A stretch of 19,335 nucleotides of DNA from UBA4408 sp002389785 (GTDB lineage: Bacteria > Bacteroidota > Bacteroidia > UBA4408). Of this stretch, positions 7,866 through 16,676 are shown one piece after another; the first letter of the stretch is position 1, and every line of letters begins with the position of its first letter. The DNA is taken from the NCBI GenBank assembly GCA_035438985.1, contig DAORJK010000031.1:1-19335 (forward strand). The letters run 5' to 3'. The translations under genes were made by a program, and so were the position numbers. The notes below the pieces were generated by a model that searched no databases, was not told the origin of the DNA, and saw only the letters and a program-made list of their open reading frames with translations.

Positions 7866-9170
7866 TTATTTTAAACGGAAAAACAGTTGTAGCGGAACTC
7901 CTTCAAAATCGAACTTAAGACGCATTTGATTTTCAACAAATCTTCGGTACGATTCCTTCACTAACTGTGGTTGATTGCAGAAAAATGCAAAAGAGGGTGC
8001 AAGTGTAGGCAATTGGGTACAAAACTTTATTTTTATGTATTGCCCATTTAATGCAGGAGGCGGATTAGCTTGAATAATGGGCAGCATTACCTCATTAAGC
8101 ACATTGGTTTTTATACGTTGTGTTCGGTTTTGATATACTTTGGTAGCCACCTCCAATGCTTTAAATATGCGTTGTTTGCTTAACGCAGAAATAAAAACAA
8201 TGGGAACATCTTTGAATGGCATCAGTTTTTTACGAATTTTTTCTTCGTACTCTTTGGTGGTGTTATTTTCCTTCTCAATCAAATCCCATTTATTCACTAA
8301 AATTACTATTCCCTTTCGATTGCGTTCAGCCAGGTGAAAAATATTCAAATCCTGAGATTCAATTCCTTCTTTAGCATCAAGTACCAGCAAGCACACATCG
8401 CAACTTTCAATAGCTTTTATAGATCGCATGACGGAATAAAATTCGAGGTCTTCATGAACTTTACCCTTTTTACGAACTCCTGCGGTATCAACCAATAAAA
8501 AATCGTGTCCAAAACTTTGGTAGCGGGTGTGAATAGTATCTCGTGTGGTACCGGCAATATTGGTTACTATGTTTCGTTCCTCGCCCACTAATGCATTAAG
8601 CAGCGATGATTTTCCAACATTCGGACGACCAACGATTGCGAACTTTGGTAAATCTAATAGTTCTTCATCTTCTTCACTCTTGAATGATTTTACAACATCG
8701 TCGAGTAAATCGCCTGTACCGCTGCCGTTTATTGACGAGATGCAATATACTTCTCCGAGCCCTAATCCATAAAACTCAGCTGCCCATGCCTGACGATCGC
8801 CATTATCTACTTTGTTGGCTACTAAAAAGACTTTCTTCTTTGTTTTACGTAATAAATTCGCAACATCTCTATCGTCGTCTGTGGCTCCGGTTGAAACATC
8901 CACTACAAATAATAGTACTGAAGCCTCATCAATCGCAATTTTAACTTGTTTTCGTATTTCACCTTCAAATATATCGTCCGACCCTGTTACATAGCCTCCT
9001 GTATCAATAACACTGAACTCGCGACCATTCCATTCGCATTTTCCGTAATGACGATCGCGGGTAACGCCACTGATTTCGTCAACAATGGCAGCGCGGGTTT
9101 CGGTAAGGCGATTAAAAAGTGTTGATTTTCCTACATTCGGACGACCAACAATAGCTACAATATTTGACAC
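7866..9170 (-). CDS. der: Ribosome biogenesis GTPase Der (EngA)
   Basis: Der is an essential GTPase with two tandem G domains and a C-terminal KH-like domain, needed for 50S subunit assembly. The 434-residue product shows both domains complete: G1 motif GRPNVGKST at 9-17, G3 DTGG at 56-59 and G4 NKVD at 119-122 in the first; GRPNVGKSS at 181-189, DTAG at 228-231 and NKWD at 293-296 in the second. The KH-like domain follows from about 350 and ends with the PLQLFFRLK-type tail. The start is GTG at 9170, with no in-frame ATG just upstream and the first G domain beginning at residue 4. A promoter box (9235-9242) and a terminator-like hairpin (9182-9211) lie upstream, so expression may be attenuated. 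Confidence 0.96.
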   Translation of the reverse strand: MSNIVAIVGRPNVGKSTLFNRLTETRAAIVDEISGVTRDRHYGKCEWNGREFSVIDTGGYVTGSDDIFEGEIRKQVKIAIDEASVLLFVVDVSTGATDDDRDVANLLRKTKKKVFLVANKVDNGDRQAWAAEFYGLGLGEVYCISSINGSGTGDLLDDVVKSFKSEEDEELLDLPKFAIVGRPNVGKSSLLNALVGEERNIVTNIAGTTRDTIHTRYQSFGHDFLLVDTAGVRKKGKVHEDLEFYSVMRSIKAIESCDVCLLVLDAKEGIESQDLNIFHLAERNRKGIVILVNKWDLIEKENNTTKEYEEKIRKKLMPFKDVPIVFISALSKQRIFKALEVATKVYQNRTQRIKTNVLNEVMLPIIQANPPPALNGQYIKIKFCTQLPTLAPSFAFFCNQPQLVKESYRRFVENQMRLKFDFEGVPLQLFFRLK

Positions 9171-9181
9171 AGTACGCAGGT

Positions 9182-9211
9182 TTTAAAACAAAAAAGCCGA
9201 TGAATCGGCTT
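9182..9211 (-). terminator. Rho-independent terminator or attenuator in the der leader
   Basis: On the minus strand AAGCCGA-TTCA-TCGGCTT forms a 7-bp stem with a 4-base loop and is followed by TTTTGTTTT, the form of an intrinsic terminator. The plus strand has no T run after the hairpin, so the direction is minus. It sits 12-41 bp upstream of the der GTG, between that gene and its candidate promoter. Confidence 0.7.
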
Positions 9212-9216
9212 CTACA

Positions 9217-9297
9217 TCAACTAATTTTCGTCGACAAATGTACTTAAACTTTGCGACATTTGATTAGGAAGTGAACGCTCTCTTCAAAATTAGTTGA
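9217..9297. repeat. Nested inverted repeats in the divergent der / GEVED intergenic region
   Basis: A perfect 12-bp inverted repeat has arms TCAACTAATTTT (9217-9228) and AAAATTAGTTGA (9286-9297). Inside it lies a second inverted pair, CAAATGT (9235-9241) and ACATTTG (9256-9262). The outer arms flank the candidate der promoter box. They could be an operator or an RNA hairpin, or a short degraded element. Confidence 0.55.
9235..9242 (-). promoter_or_regulatory. Bacteroidota -7 promoter box upstream of der
   Basis: On the minus strand it reads TACATTTG, identical to the rbfA box and an exact TAnnTTTG match. A transcript from here would have a leader of about 60 nt containing the terminator-like hairpin at 9182-9211 before the der GTG. 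Confidence 0.5.
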
Positions 9298-9373
9298 ATA
9301 AAATTGACTAAATAATCATTTGTAGATTAATGTTGACAAGCCTTTGGGATTTTTATTCTCTCGTTTCTTTTTT

Positions 9374-9381
9374 TAAATTTG
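9374..9381 (+). promoter_or_regulatory. Bacteroidota -7 promoter box for the first GEVED-repeat gene
   Basis: TAAATTTG matches the TAnnTTTG consensus exactly and lies 33 bp before the ATG at 9415, implying a leader of about 27-30 nt. The preceding sequence is T-rich; a TTTG occurs further upstream but at a spacing longer than usual. Confidence 0.6.
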
Positions 9382-9414
9382 CCATCTAATTAACCTAAAA
9401 TCAATAAAATTCTT

Positions 9415-11772
9415 ATGAAAATAGTTATACCTATTCATTTTTCGAAACTGATTGCAAGTGTATTTTTTAGTTTTCTTCTTTTTGCAAATACTGCTCAAGT
9501 AAAAGCACAATATTGCCCTGCAACCCACGGGTCCGCATGCAATGCAAACTCAACAATCAATGATGTTGTTATAACCGGAACAACTCTAAGTAATACCGCA
9601 ACCGGCTGTACTTCGGGAACTTCACAAGCTTACACCATTTATGCACCGTCAGCGAATACAACCGCTACTTTGATTTTAGGACAATCTTATACGCTTAGTG
9701 TAACTACCGCAGGAACTTTGAGTATTTCGGCATGGATAGACTATGATCATAACCTTGTTTTTGATGCTAGTGAATGGACACTAGTTTCGGCTTCAAGTAC
9801 CGGTGGTGTTGCATCAACAGTTAGCATAACTATACCTTTAACAGCCATTGGTGGTCCAACCGGATTACGTATTCGTTCGCGCGCGGTTGGTAGCCCAAAT
9901 GGAGCAACAGATGCATGTACACAATATTTTAGTGGAGAATCTGAAGATTATACTATTACCCTTGATCCTGGGGTTGCCTGTAGCGGAACTCCGGTAGCGG
10001 GAACCACAGCTGCTTCGGATACAACGGTTTGTCCCGGAGTAAATTTTACACTTACCTTGGCGGGAAGTACCATTGCTTCAGGACTTACTTATCAATGGGA
10101 ATCTTCTTTAGATAACATCACTTGGGGACCAATTTCAGGCGCAACTTTTATTACTTATCAAACCCAGCAAACAGTGAATACTTATTATCGTTGTATCGTG
10201 AGCTGTGCTGGAAACAATAGTACATCTGTTTCCTTGTTAGTACTTTCGAATACTTTTGTAAATTGTTATTGCAGTTCAGGCCCAACCGCCACTACCGGTG
10301 CTGATATTGGAAATGTGACACTCTCTTCTTTGAACAATGGTAATGCTGTACCTGCAGTTTCAAACCCAGCGTCAACTTCTACTTATAGTGACTTCACTTC
10401 CTTGCAACCAGTATCCTTAACTCAAGGAATAAGCTACCCACTATCGGTTAGTCAAATAAATGATGGGGCAACTACCACCACTTGTTTTACTACCTTGTAT
10501 ATCGATTTTAATCAAAATGGGGTATTTGATGCTGTGGATGAAACCTATGTGATAGGACAAACTTCTGCAGCTCTTGGTAATGTTATTGCCGGATCTATTA
10601 CTATTCCCTATACTGCAATGACTGGTACTACTCGTATGCGTATTGTTTTGCGTGCTGCCGGATCAGCAACACAAAGTGCTTGTGGTACTTTTGGCAATGG
10701 CGAAACTGAAGATTATTTGGTAACCATCCTTGCCGGAACACCTTGCATTGCACCTCCAAGTGCCGGAACAACTGTATCATCAACTCCTGCCGGCTGTTTT
10801 GGAACTACGGCTTTACTCTCTTTAAATGGTAATTCTGTTGGATCTGGTCAAACCTATCAATGGCAATCTTCACCAGATAATATTACTTGGACTTCAATAC
10901 CCGGGGCAATTAATTCAACTTATTTAGCAACAATAAATGCAAGTACTTATTATCAGTGTATACTCACCTGTAATTCGTTAAGTGCTACCTCAACCAGTGT
11001 ACAGGTACAATTAAATCCTGCGACAATTTGCTACTGTACAGCAAATTTGGGAGGTGCAGTATGTCCATCAAATGATTTTATTAGAAACGTAACCATTGCG
11101 GGTACCACTTTAAATAATTCAGACACCATTTGTACCTATGTCAATACAAGTGTATTATCTGTTTTCCCACCACTTGGCTCAGCTACAGCCACGTTAAGTC
11201 GTGGATCTAGCTATTCGTTAAGTGTTACCACCAGTGCAAATAACATTATTTCAGTATGGATTGATTACGACCAAAATGGAATATATGATGCGAACGAGTG
11301 GAATCAGGTTTGCACCACATCGGTAGCCAATACTGCAACTACTATTAATGTTGATATACCATGGGGAATACCCGGTGGTTTAACAGGTATGCGCATTCGT
11401 AGTCGTGCGTTTAACAATACTAACAATGGAACGTCGGCTTGCTTAAACTTTGGATCCGGAGAAACTGAAGATTATCAAGTTACAATTGACATTGGTAATG
11501 GTATAAATACTGCACTTACGTCTAATTTATTAAGCATTGAACCAAATCCTGCTAATGAACTTGTAAAAGTGAATTTTACCAATGTTACAGCTGAAGATGC
11601 GAAATTGAAATTATTTGGAATAGATGGCAAACAAATTTTAGATGAAGTAATCGCTAAAACCGAGACTCGCTTTTCAAAAACAATTGATGTTCGAAATTTC
11701 CCTAAAGGAATTTATTTTATACAATTAATTGGTAGTTCTAGTTTAATTACCAAAAAATTAGTTATTGAATAA
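9415..11772 (+). CDS. Secreted GEVED/Ig-like repeat protein with T9SS type A sorting domain (paralogue 1)
   Basis: This 785-residue protein begins with a Sec signal peptide (hydrophobic core 12-25, probable cleavage after VKA at 29-31). Three GEVED modules follow, starting near C34, C284 and C539 and closing with GESEDY at 172-177, GETEDY at 429-434 and GETEDY at 682-687. Two Ig-like modules (about 190-283 and 445-538) separate them, each with a YQW...YYRC or YYQC core and paired cysteines. The GEVED modules contain DxDxNxxxD loops (IDYDHNLVFD, IDFNQNGVFD, IDYDQNGIYD) that resemble calcium-binding sites. The C-terminus (about 705-785, EPNPAN, ending KKLVIE) is a T9SS type A sorting domain. 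Expected fate: Sec export, then T9SS transport to the cell surface or medium. No catalytic domain is visible, so an adhesive or structural role is the most that can be inferred. It has its own promoter box and may be co-transcribed with the next gene, 79 bp downstream with no terminator between. Confidence 0.93.
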   Translation: MKIVIPIHFSKLIASVFFSFLLFANTAQVKAQYCPATHGSACNANSTINDVVITGTTLSNTATGCTSGTSQAYTIYAPSANTTATLILGQSYTLSVTTAGTLSISAWIDYDHNLVFDASEWTLVSASSTGGVASTVSITIPLTAIGGPTGLRIRSRAVGSPNGATDACTQYFSGESEDYTITLDPGVACSGTPVAGTTAASDTTVCPGVNFTLTLAGSTIASGLTYQWESSLDNITWGPISGATFITYQTQQTVNTYYRCIVSCAGNNSTSVSLLVLSNTFVNCYCSSGPTATTGADIGNVTLSSLNNGNAVPAVSNPASTSTYSDFTSLQPVSLTQGISYPLSVSQINDGATTTTCFTTLYIDFNQNGVFDAVDETYVIGQTSAALGNVIAGSITIPYTAMTGTTRMRIVLRAAGSATQSACGTFGNGETEDYLVTILAGTPCIAPPSAGTTVSSTPAGCFGTTALLSLNGNSVGSGQTYQWQSSPDNITWTSIPGAINSTYLATINASTYYQCILTCNSLSATSTSVQVQLNPATICYCTANLGGAVCPSNDFIRNVTIAGTTLNNSDTICTYVNTSVLSVFPPLGSATATLSRGSSYSLSVTTSANNIISVWIDYDQNGIYDANEWNQVCTTSVANTATTINVDIPWGIPGGLTGMRIRSRAFNNTNNGTSACLNFGSGETEDYQVTIDIGNGINTALTSNLLSIEPNPANELVKVNFTNVTAEDAKLKLFGIDGKQILDEVIAKTETRFSKTIDVRNFPKGIYFIQLIGSSSLITKKLVIE

Positions 11773-11851
11773 TCGATCCTGGAAAATTGAGTTCATCCAA
11801 ATAAATTTCAACTTAATTAAAACCTGTTCAATATAAACATTTAATCGCGCA

Positions 11852-14800
11852 ATGAAAAAATTAACGAGTAGCCTTAAATTAGTATTAGCTTTAATACTAT
11901 TTACAGGTCTTAAGCAAGCTTCAAGTCAAATAACGGTTTCTACGACCTCTACCTTTACAAACAATAATGGTAGTGGAACCGTTACATTTAACTTTGAAAA
12001 CACGAATACCACCGACATTATCATAACTGATATTGAAGGAATAACAGGAACAAGTGGTACTTTTTCAGTAGATTTTTGGTATAAAACTACTCCAATTAAT
12101 GGTGCTCCCGGAGCTATTTCGGTAGCAAATGGTTGGACTCAAGTTGCAACAGGTACTATTACAGGTGTTGCCAATACAACAACCACAACTACACAATCAT
12201 TTTTTAGCGGATTAAATTTTACTGTGCCGGCGGGAGCTATGTACGGTTTTGCCGTCTCAGCCTATAATGGTACAGCAGGAGTACAACGTTATCACACAAT
12301 TGTTGCACCCAATTTACCCACTGTAACGATGTCGGCAGGTGGTTGTAACATCATAACCGGAGCAAACATAGGGTATGGTGGTGGAGCACCGCCAACGGCT
12401 CCTGGAAATACACCACGTGGATGGCTTGGTTCTATTTCGTTTATTCCGGCAATACCTTGTACAGCTCCTCCAACAGCAGGTATGACGGTTTCCAATGATT
12501 CAACCGTTTGTCCTAATACAAATTTTACCCTTGGATTAACCGGGAACACACTTGCTTCCGGCTTATCTTATCAATGGTTATCTTCTACTAACAACAGCAC
12601 TTGGACTCCAATTACCGGTGCAACGAATCTAAATTTTAATACAAGTCAATTAGCAAACACGTATTATCGTTGTGTAGTAACTTGCAACGGAGTTTCAGAT
12701 ACTTCAAGCAGTGTATTTATTATTACAAATACATTTTTAAATTGTTATTGCAGTTCCTTTCCAACCTCAAATGCCGGAAGTGATGTTGGAAATGTTGCTG
12801 TAGCGAGCTTAAATAATGGTGTTGCCGGAGCAGCTACTAACAATCCTGCATCCACTGGAACCTATACCGATTATACATCCATACCGGCTACTACCCTCAC
12901 ACAAGGTGCTAGTTATCCTATTTCAATAACTCAAATTAATAGTGCCGGCTTTACCGTGAACTTTGCAACAGTTCACATTGATTTTGATCACGATGGAACT
13001 TTTGATCCGGTAACCGAAACTTTTGCAATTGGTGCTAGTACTGCGGCTGCAGGAGGAAACATCATAAGTGGCAACATTAGTATTCCATTTACAGCTTTAG
13101 TTGGGCAAACCGGTATGCGTGTAAAGCTACAAGCCGGTGGTTCAGCAACACAAAGTCCTTGTGGAACTTATGGAACAGGCGAAACAGAAGATTATATTGT
13201 GTTCATCGCAGCAGGCGCACCGTGTACAACGCCCCCCACTGCTGGAATTACATTAAGTTCGCTAGCATCGGTATGTCCAAACACTTCCGTTACAATTTCT
13301 TTGAGCGGTAATTCAATTGGTACCGGTCAAACTTATGTTTGGGAATCATCTCCAAATGGAACAAATTGGACTACGGTATCCGGTGTTTCTACCACATTTT
13401 TTATTGCTACGATCACAAATACCATACACTATCGTTGTATTGTAACTTGCAATGGCCAAAGCGCAACTTCAACACCTGTAATCGTTACAATTAACCCTCC
13501 TTCTTTATGTTATTGTGTAACCGGGCTTGGTGGTGGAAATTGTGGGGCAAATTTAGTAACCACGGTATCTATTACCGGAACCACCTTAAACAGTGTTTCA
13601 GCCGATACGTGCACATTTACAACCGGAAATACACTAACGGTTTATCCTCCGACAGGGGCAACTACTGCCACAGTTATACAAGGTGTTACTTATGATTTAA
13701 ATGTTACACTTTCTTCCAGCAGTATTGTTTCTGTTTGGATTGATTACGACAGAGATGGTATTTATGCAGCGAGTGAATGGCAGCAAGTTGCTGTTACTTC
13801 AACAGCCGGTACGCCTAATACCATACAAATTACAATTCCATTTACTTCGGGTCTGGGACAAACAGGTATGCGTGTAAGAAGCAGAGGTGTTGGAAATATT
13901 AATGGTGCACCGGATGCATGTACAAATTTTGGTAGCGGTGAAACCGAAGATTATGTAATTACAATTATTCCTAATACTCCATGTGCCGGAACACCAACTG
14001 CTGGAACAACTGTTTCTAGTGTTGTTTCTGCTTGTCCGAATGTTCCATTTAGTTTAAGTTTAAGCGGAAATACCTTAGCTTCAGGATTAAGCTACCAATG
14101 GCAAAATTCAACCAACAATGTTGTGTGGAATTCAATAAGTGGAGCTACCAATGTGGGTTATTCAACCTCGCAAGTTTCTGATTATTATTACAGATGTATT
14201 GTTAGTTGTGGAGTTGCTTCCGATACTTCAACCGCATTGTTAGTTACAACAAATTCGTTTTTTACCTGTTATTGCACCTCAAATGCAACCGATCCTGCCG
14301 ACAGCGATGTTGGAAATGTTAGCATTGGTTCATTAAACAATGGAAATCCTAATCCTGCAACAAATAATTCAACAGCAACTGCAACTTATACTAGCTACAG
14401 CTCAGTTGCACCACCCGTATTATTAAAAGGGATTTCTTATCCAATTTCAGTTACTCAAATTAACCAACTTGCGTTTTTAGCTTGCAACTTAAAGGTATAT
14501 ATAGATTATAATCAGGATGGTATATACGATACCGCAACCGAGGAAGTATTCAACGGTCAGTCAAATTCAAATGCTGGAGGAAACGTAATGAGCGGGAATG
14601 TGCAAATTCCTGCCAATGCTAGCAGTGGTTTAACAGGAATGCGGGTAGTTTTAGTTGAGGGTACATTTACAACAGTAACGCCATGCGGAACCTATTTTAA
14701 TGGGGAAACCGAAGATTATATTGTAGATATACAAACTCCATTACCTTGTTCAACTCCACCAGTTGCAGGAACATCAATTAGCTCAGCTAGTTCTGTTTGC

Positions 14801-16543
14801 CCTAATGCTCCTTTTGATTTAAACTTAAGCGGTAGTGCTAACGCCTCCGGGTTAACTTATCAATGGCAAGAGTCGAGCAATGGAACTACTTGGCAAAATT
14901 TACCCGGAGCTACTTCCATTTTATATTCATATTCGCAAATAGCAGCAACTTATTATCGTTGTGAAGTTATTTGTTCGGGAGTTTCTTCCTACTCAACTCC
15001 AGTATTAGTGGGGTTAAATTCGTTTTATAGCTGCTATTGTACCAGTGGTGCTACCAGCACAGGAGACGATGATATTGGTAATGTTACTTTTGGATTAATG
15101 AGTAACGGTATTGCGAGTCCTTCTACTCAAAATCAAACTTCTGTAAATACCTATTCAAATTTCACGAATTTACCTCCATATAGTTACATACAAACACTTA
15201 CCTACCCTATTTCAATGACTCAAATTAATTTGAATGGATTCTATGTCAATAGTGGGGCAATTTTTATTGATTTTGATCACGATGGAACATTCGACCCTTC
15301 TACCGAATCGGTATTGAGTGGTACAACATCAGCAGGGAATACCACCATTAGTGGAACATTAACAATACCGCTTTCTGCCTTAACAGGAATAACAGGAATG
15401 CGCGTTGTAATGAAAGAAGCAGCCACTCCGGCTGCCCAGCCTTGTGGAACCTATACTTGGGGTGAAACAGAGGATTATTTGATAAATATTTTAGCCCCCA
15501 ACTCTTGCACCGTGCCTTTTATCGCGGGCTTTGCAAAAACAAATTCTAACCTTGTTTGCACAAGCGATGTGTTTACATTATCAATTGACAGTTTACCTCC
15601 AGATACCGGATTTACTTTTCAATGGCAACAGTCGTTTGACAGCATTAATTGGAACAATATTTTAGGTGCTACTACCCAAATTTACAGTGGTACACAAAGT
15701 TTTAAATCGTGGTACCGCTGTAATGTTACTTGCAATGGAGGAAGTATGGAAAGCACCATTGCAACTAAGGTATTGAACAAACCGGTTACTCAGTGTGATT
15801 ATTGCAACACCAGCATTAATGGGAATTGCACTACTAATTACTTTATAGACTCATTGGCTATAGGTGGGACAACCTTGAATAATGCCAACACAGGTTGTGC
15901 TGCCAATGCCGGGTTTGCGTATTCTAAATATCCACTCAACGGTAATACAACTGCAGATTTAGGTAGAGGTAATTACTATGATTTATATGTAAAAACTTCT
16001 GGTTCTTGCAATCTTTCCGTATGGATAGATTATGATCAAAGTGGAACATTTGATGCAAAAGAGTGGATTCAGGTTAGTCAAGCAACCGATTCGGCTGTAG
16101 CTACAACCGTGCCTTTGGTATTACCAGCAGGAGCTTTATTAGGTGCGACCGGCATGCGCATTCGTTCGCGTAAAGCAGGAAATGTAAACCTCGCTATTGA
16201 TGCATGCAGCACTTACGGAAGCGGTGAAACAGAAGATTATTATGTTACCATTACCGAAGCTATTTCCATTGGTAATGAACTAAGTAATGATAAAAACGTG
16301 CGTATTTACCCCAACCCTGCTTCCGGAAATGTAACTTTGGAATATCACTCTGAAGAGGCAAAAACTCTGCAAATTAAGTTATTAAATGCGACTGGAAGTT
16401 GTGTTTTTACGGAATCGTCTGATAAGTTTAAAGGTAATTATTCTGCCAAGTTATCCGTAGCTGATTATGCGCCGGGAATATATTTTGTGCAATTTATTAC
16501 AGACAAATCAGTAAATATTAAAAAGCTGATTATTCAAAAATAA
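11852..16543 (+). CDS. Large secreted GEVED/Ig-like repeat protein with T9SS type A sorting domain (paralogue 2)
   Basis: The 1563-residue protein has a signal peptide (core 8-20, probable cleavage after ASS at 23-25). A head domain at about 27-201, rich in Thr, Asn and Gly and probably a beta-sandwich, has no counterpart in its neighbours. Five Ig-like modules alternate with five GEVED modules. The GEVED modules begin at C298, C553, C806, C1061 and C1315, a spacing of 255, 253, 255 and 254 residues, and close with GETEDY at 443, 696, 951, 1204 and 1458. DxDxDG-type loops such as IDFDHDGTFD recur once per module; the second module has YAASEW where others have D before the xxEW, losing a likely metal ligand. 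A T9SS type A sorting domain (RIYPNP at 1484-1489, ending KKLIIQK) closes the protein. Like paralogue 1 it should be a Sec/T9SS-exported surface or released rod. A strong terminator follows at 16563. The true ligand or function is unknown. Confidence 0.93.
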   Translation: MKKLTSSLKLVLALILFTGLKQASSQITVSTTSTFTNNNGSGTVTFNFENTNTTDIIITDIEGITGTSGTFSVDFWYKTTPINGAPGAISVANGWTQVATGTITGVANTTTTTTQSFFSGLNFTVPAGAMYGFAVSAYNGTAGVQRYHTIVAPNLPTVTMSAGGCNIITGANIGYGGGAPPTAPGNTPRGWLGSISFIPAIPCTAPPTAGMTVSNDSTVCPNTNFTLGLTGNTLASGLSYQWLSSTNNSTWTPITGATNLNFNTSQLANTYYRCVVTCNGVSDTSSSVFIITNTFLNCYCSSFPTSNAGSDVGNVAVASLNNGVAGAATNNPASTGTYTDYTSIPATTLTQGASYPISITQINSAGFTVNFATVHIDFDHDGTFDPVTETFAIGASTAAAGGNIISGNISIPFTALVGQTGMRVKLQAGGSATQSPCGTYGTGETEDYIVFIAAGAPCTTPPTAGITLSSLASVCPNTSVTISLSGNSIGTGQTYVWESSPNGTNWTTVSGVSTTFFIATITNTIHYRCIVTCNGQSATSTPVIVTINPPSLCYCVTGLGGGNCGANLVTTVSITGTTLNSVSADTCTFTTGNTLTVYPPTGATTATVIQGVTYDLNVTLSSSSIVSVWIDYDRDGIYAASEWQQVAVTSTAGTPNTIQITIPFTSGLGQTGMRVRSRGVGNINGAPDACTNFGSGETEDYVITIIPNTPCAGTPTAGTTVSSVVSACPNVPFSLSLSGNTLASGLSYQWQNSTNNVVWNSISGATNVGYSTSQVSDYYYRCIVSCGVASDTSTALLVTTNSFFTCYCTSNATDPADSDVGNVSIGSLNNGNPNPATNNSTATATYTSYSSVAPPVLLKGISYPISVTQINQLAFLACNLKVYIDYNQDGIYDTATEEVFNGQSNSNAGGNVMSGNVQIPANASSGLTGMRVVLVEGTFTTVTPCGTYFNGETEDYIVDIQTPLPCSTPPVAGTSISSASSVCPNAPFDLNLSGSANASGLTYQWQESSNGTTWQNLPGATSILYSYSQIAATYYRCEVICSGVSSYSTPVLVGLNSFYSCYCTSGATSTGDDDIGNVTFGLMSNGIASPSTQNQTSVNTYSNFTNLPPYSYIQTLTYPISMTQINLNGFYVNSGAIFIDFDHDGTFDPSTESVLSGTTSAGNTTISGTLTIPLSALTGITGMRVVMKEAATPAAQPCGTYTWGETEDYLINILAPNSCTVPFIAGFAKTNSNLVCTSDVFTLSIDSLPPDTGFTFQWQQSFDSINWNNILGATTQIYSGTQSFKSWYRCNVTCNGGSMESTIATKVLNKPVTQCDYCNTSINGNCTTNYFIDSLAIGGTTLNNANTGCAANAGFAYSKYPLNGNTTADLGRGNYYDLYVKTSGSCNLSVWIDYDQSGTFDAKEWIQVSQATDSAVATTVPLVLPAGALLGATGMRIRSRKAGNVNLAIDACSTYGSGETEDYYVTITEAISIGNELSNDKNVRIYPNPASGNVTLEYHSEEAKTLQIKLLNATGSCVFTESSDKFKGNYSAKLSVADYAPGIYFVQFITDKSVNIKKLIIQK
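14267..15080 (+). repeat. GEVED-Ig-GEVED segment duplicated colinearly in paralogue 3 (18522-19335)
   Basis: The segment starting at the module Cys codon of paralogue 2 (CYCTSNATDPADSD) and the one starting at 18522 in paralogue 3 (CYCASNATDPADSD) both run exactly 765 bp to the next module start (15032 and 19287), where both encode CYCTSGATSTGDDDIG. The proteins are very similar throughout, including the intervening Ig-like module, but the DNA differs at many synonymous sites. Confidence 0.8.
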
Positions 16544-16562
16544 AAGAAAACTCTTCGTTTTT

Positions 16563-16600
16563 ACAAAAAAGTCCTTATTTTTAAGGACTTTTTTGTTTTT
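16563..16600 (+). terminator. Strong rho-independent terminator after paralogue 2
   Basis: A perfect 15-bp stem pairs ACAAAAAAGTCCTTA (16563-16577) with TAAGGACTTTTTTGT (16582-16596) around a TTTT loop and is followed by more T residues. It lies 20 bp after the stop codon and separates paralogue 2 from paralogue 3, which therefore should need its own promoter. Confidence 0.9.
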
Positions 16601-16616
16601 ATCCCCATATTCAATT

Positions 16617-16624
16617 TATATTTA
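16617..16624 (+). promoter_or_regulatory. Possible weak -7 box for paralogue 3
   Basis: TATATTTA matches TAnnTTTG at all but the last base and lies between the terminator at 16563-16600 and the ATG at 16677. Since the terminator should block read-through, a promoter is expected in this 76-bp interval, but this is only a one-mismatch candidate. Confidence 0.25.
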
Positions 16625-16676
16625 TTACTAATTTCTTTTCTTATTCAGCTACATCAATCTAATACCAAAGTTAATT

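Noticed and set aside
9194..9211. Terminator on the plus strand at the der leader hairpin
   Set aside because: The T run follows the hairpin only on the minus strand; on the plus strand it is followed by CTACATC.
11773..11851. Separate promoter or terminator between paralogues 1 and 2
   Set aside because: TAAATTTC at 11802-11809 is a one-mismatch -7 box, but there is no terminator and the 79-bp gap fits co-transcription.
12292..12549. 85-codon open frame on the minus strand inside paralogue 2
   Set aside because: Antisense to a well-supported repeat protein; no recognisable domain and no promoter box.
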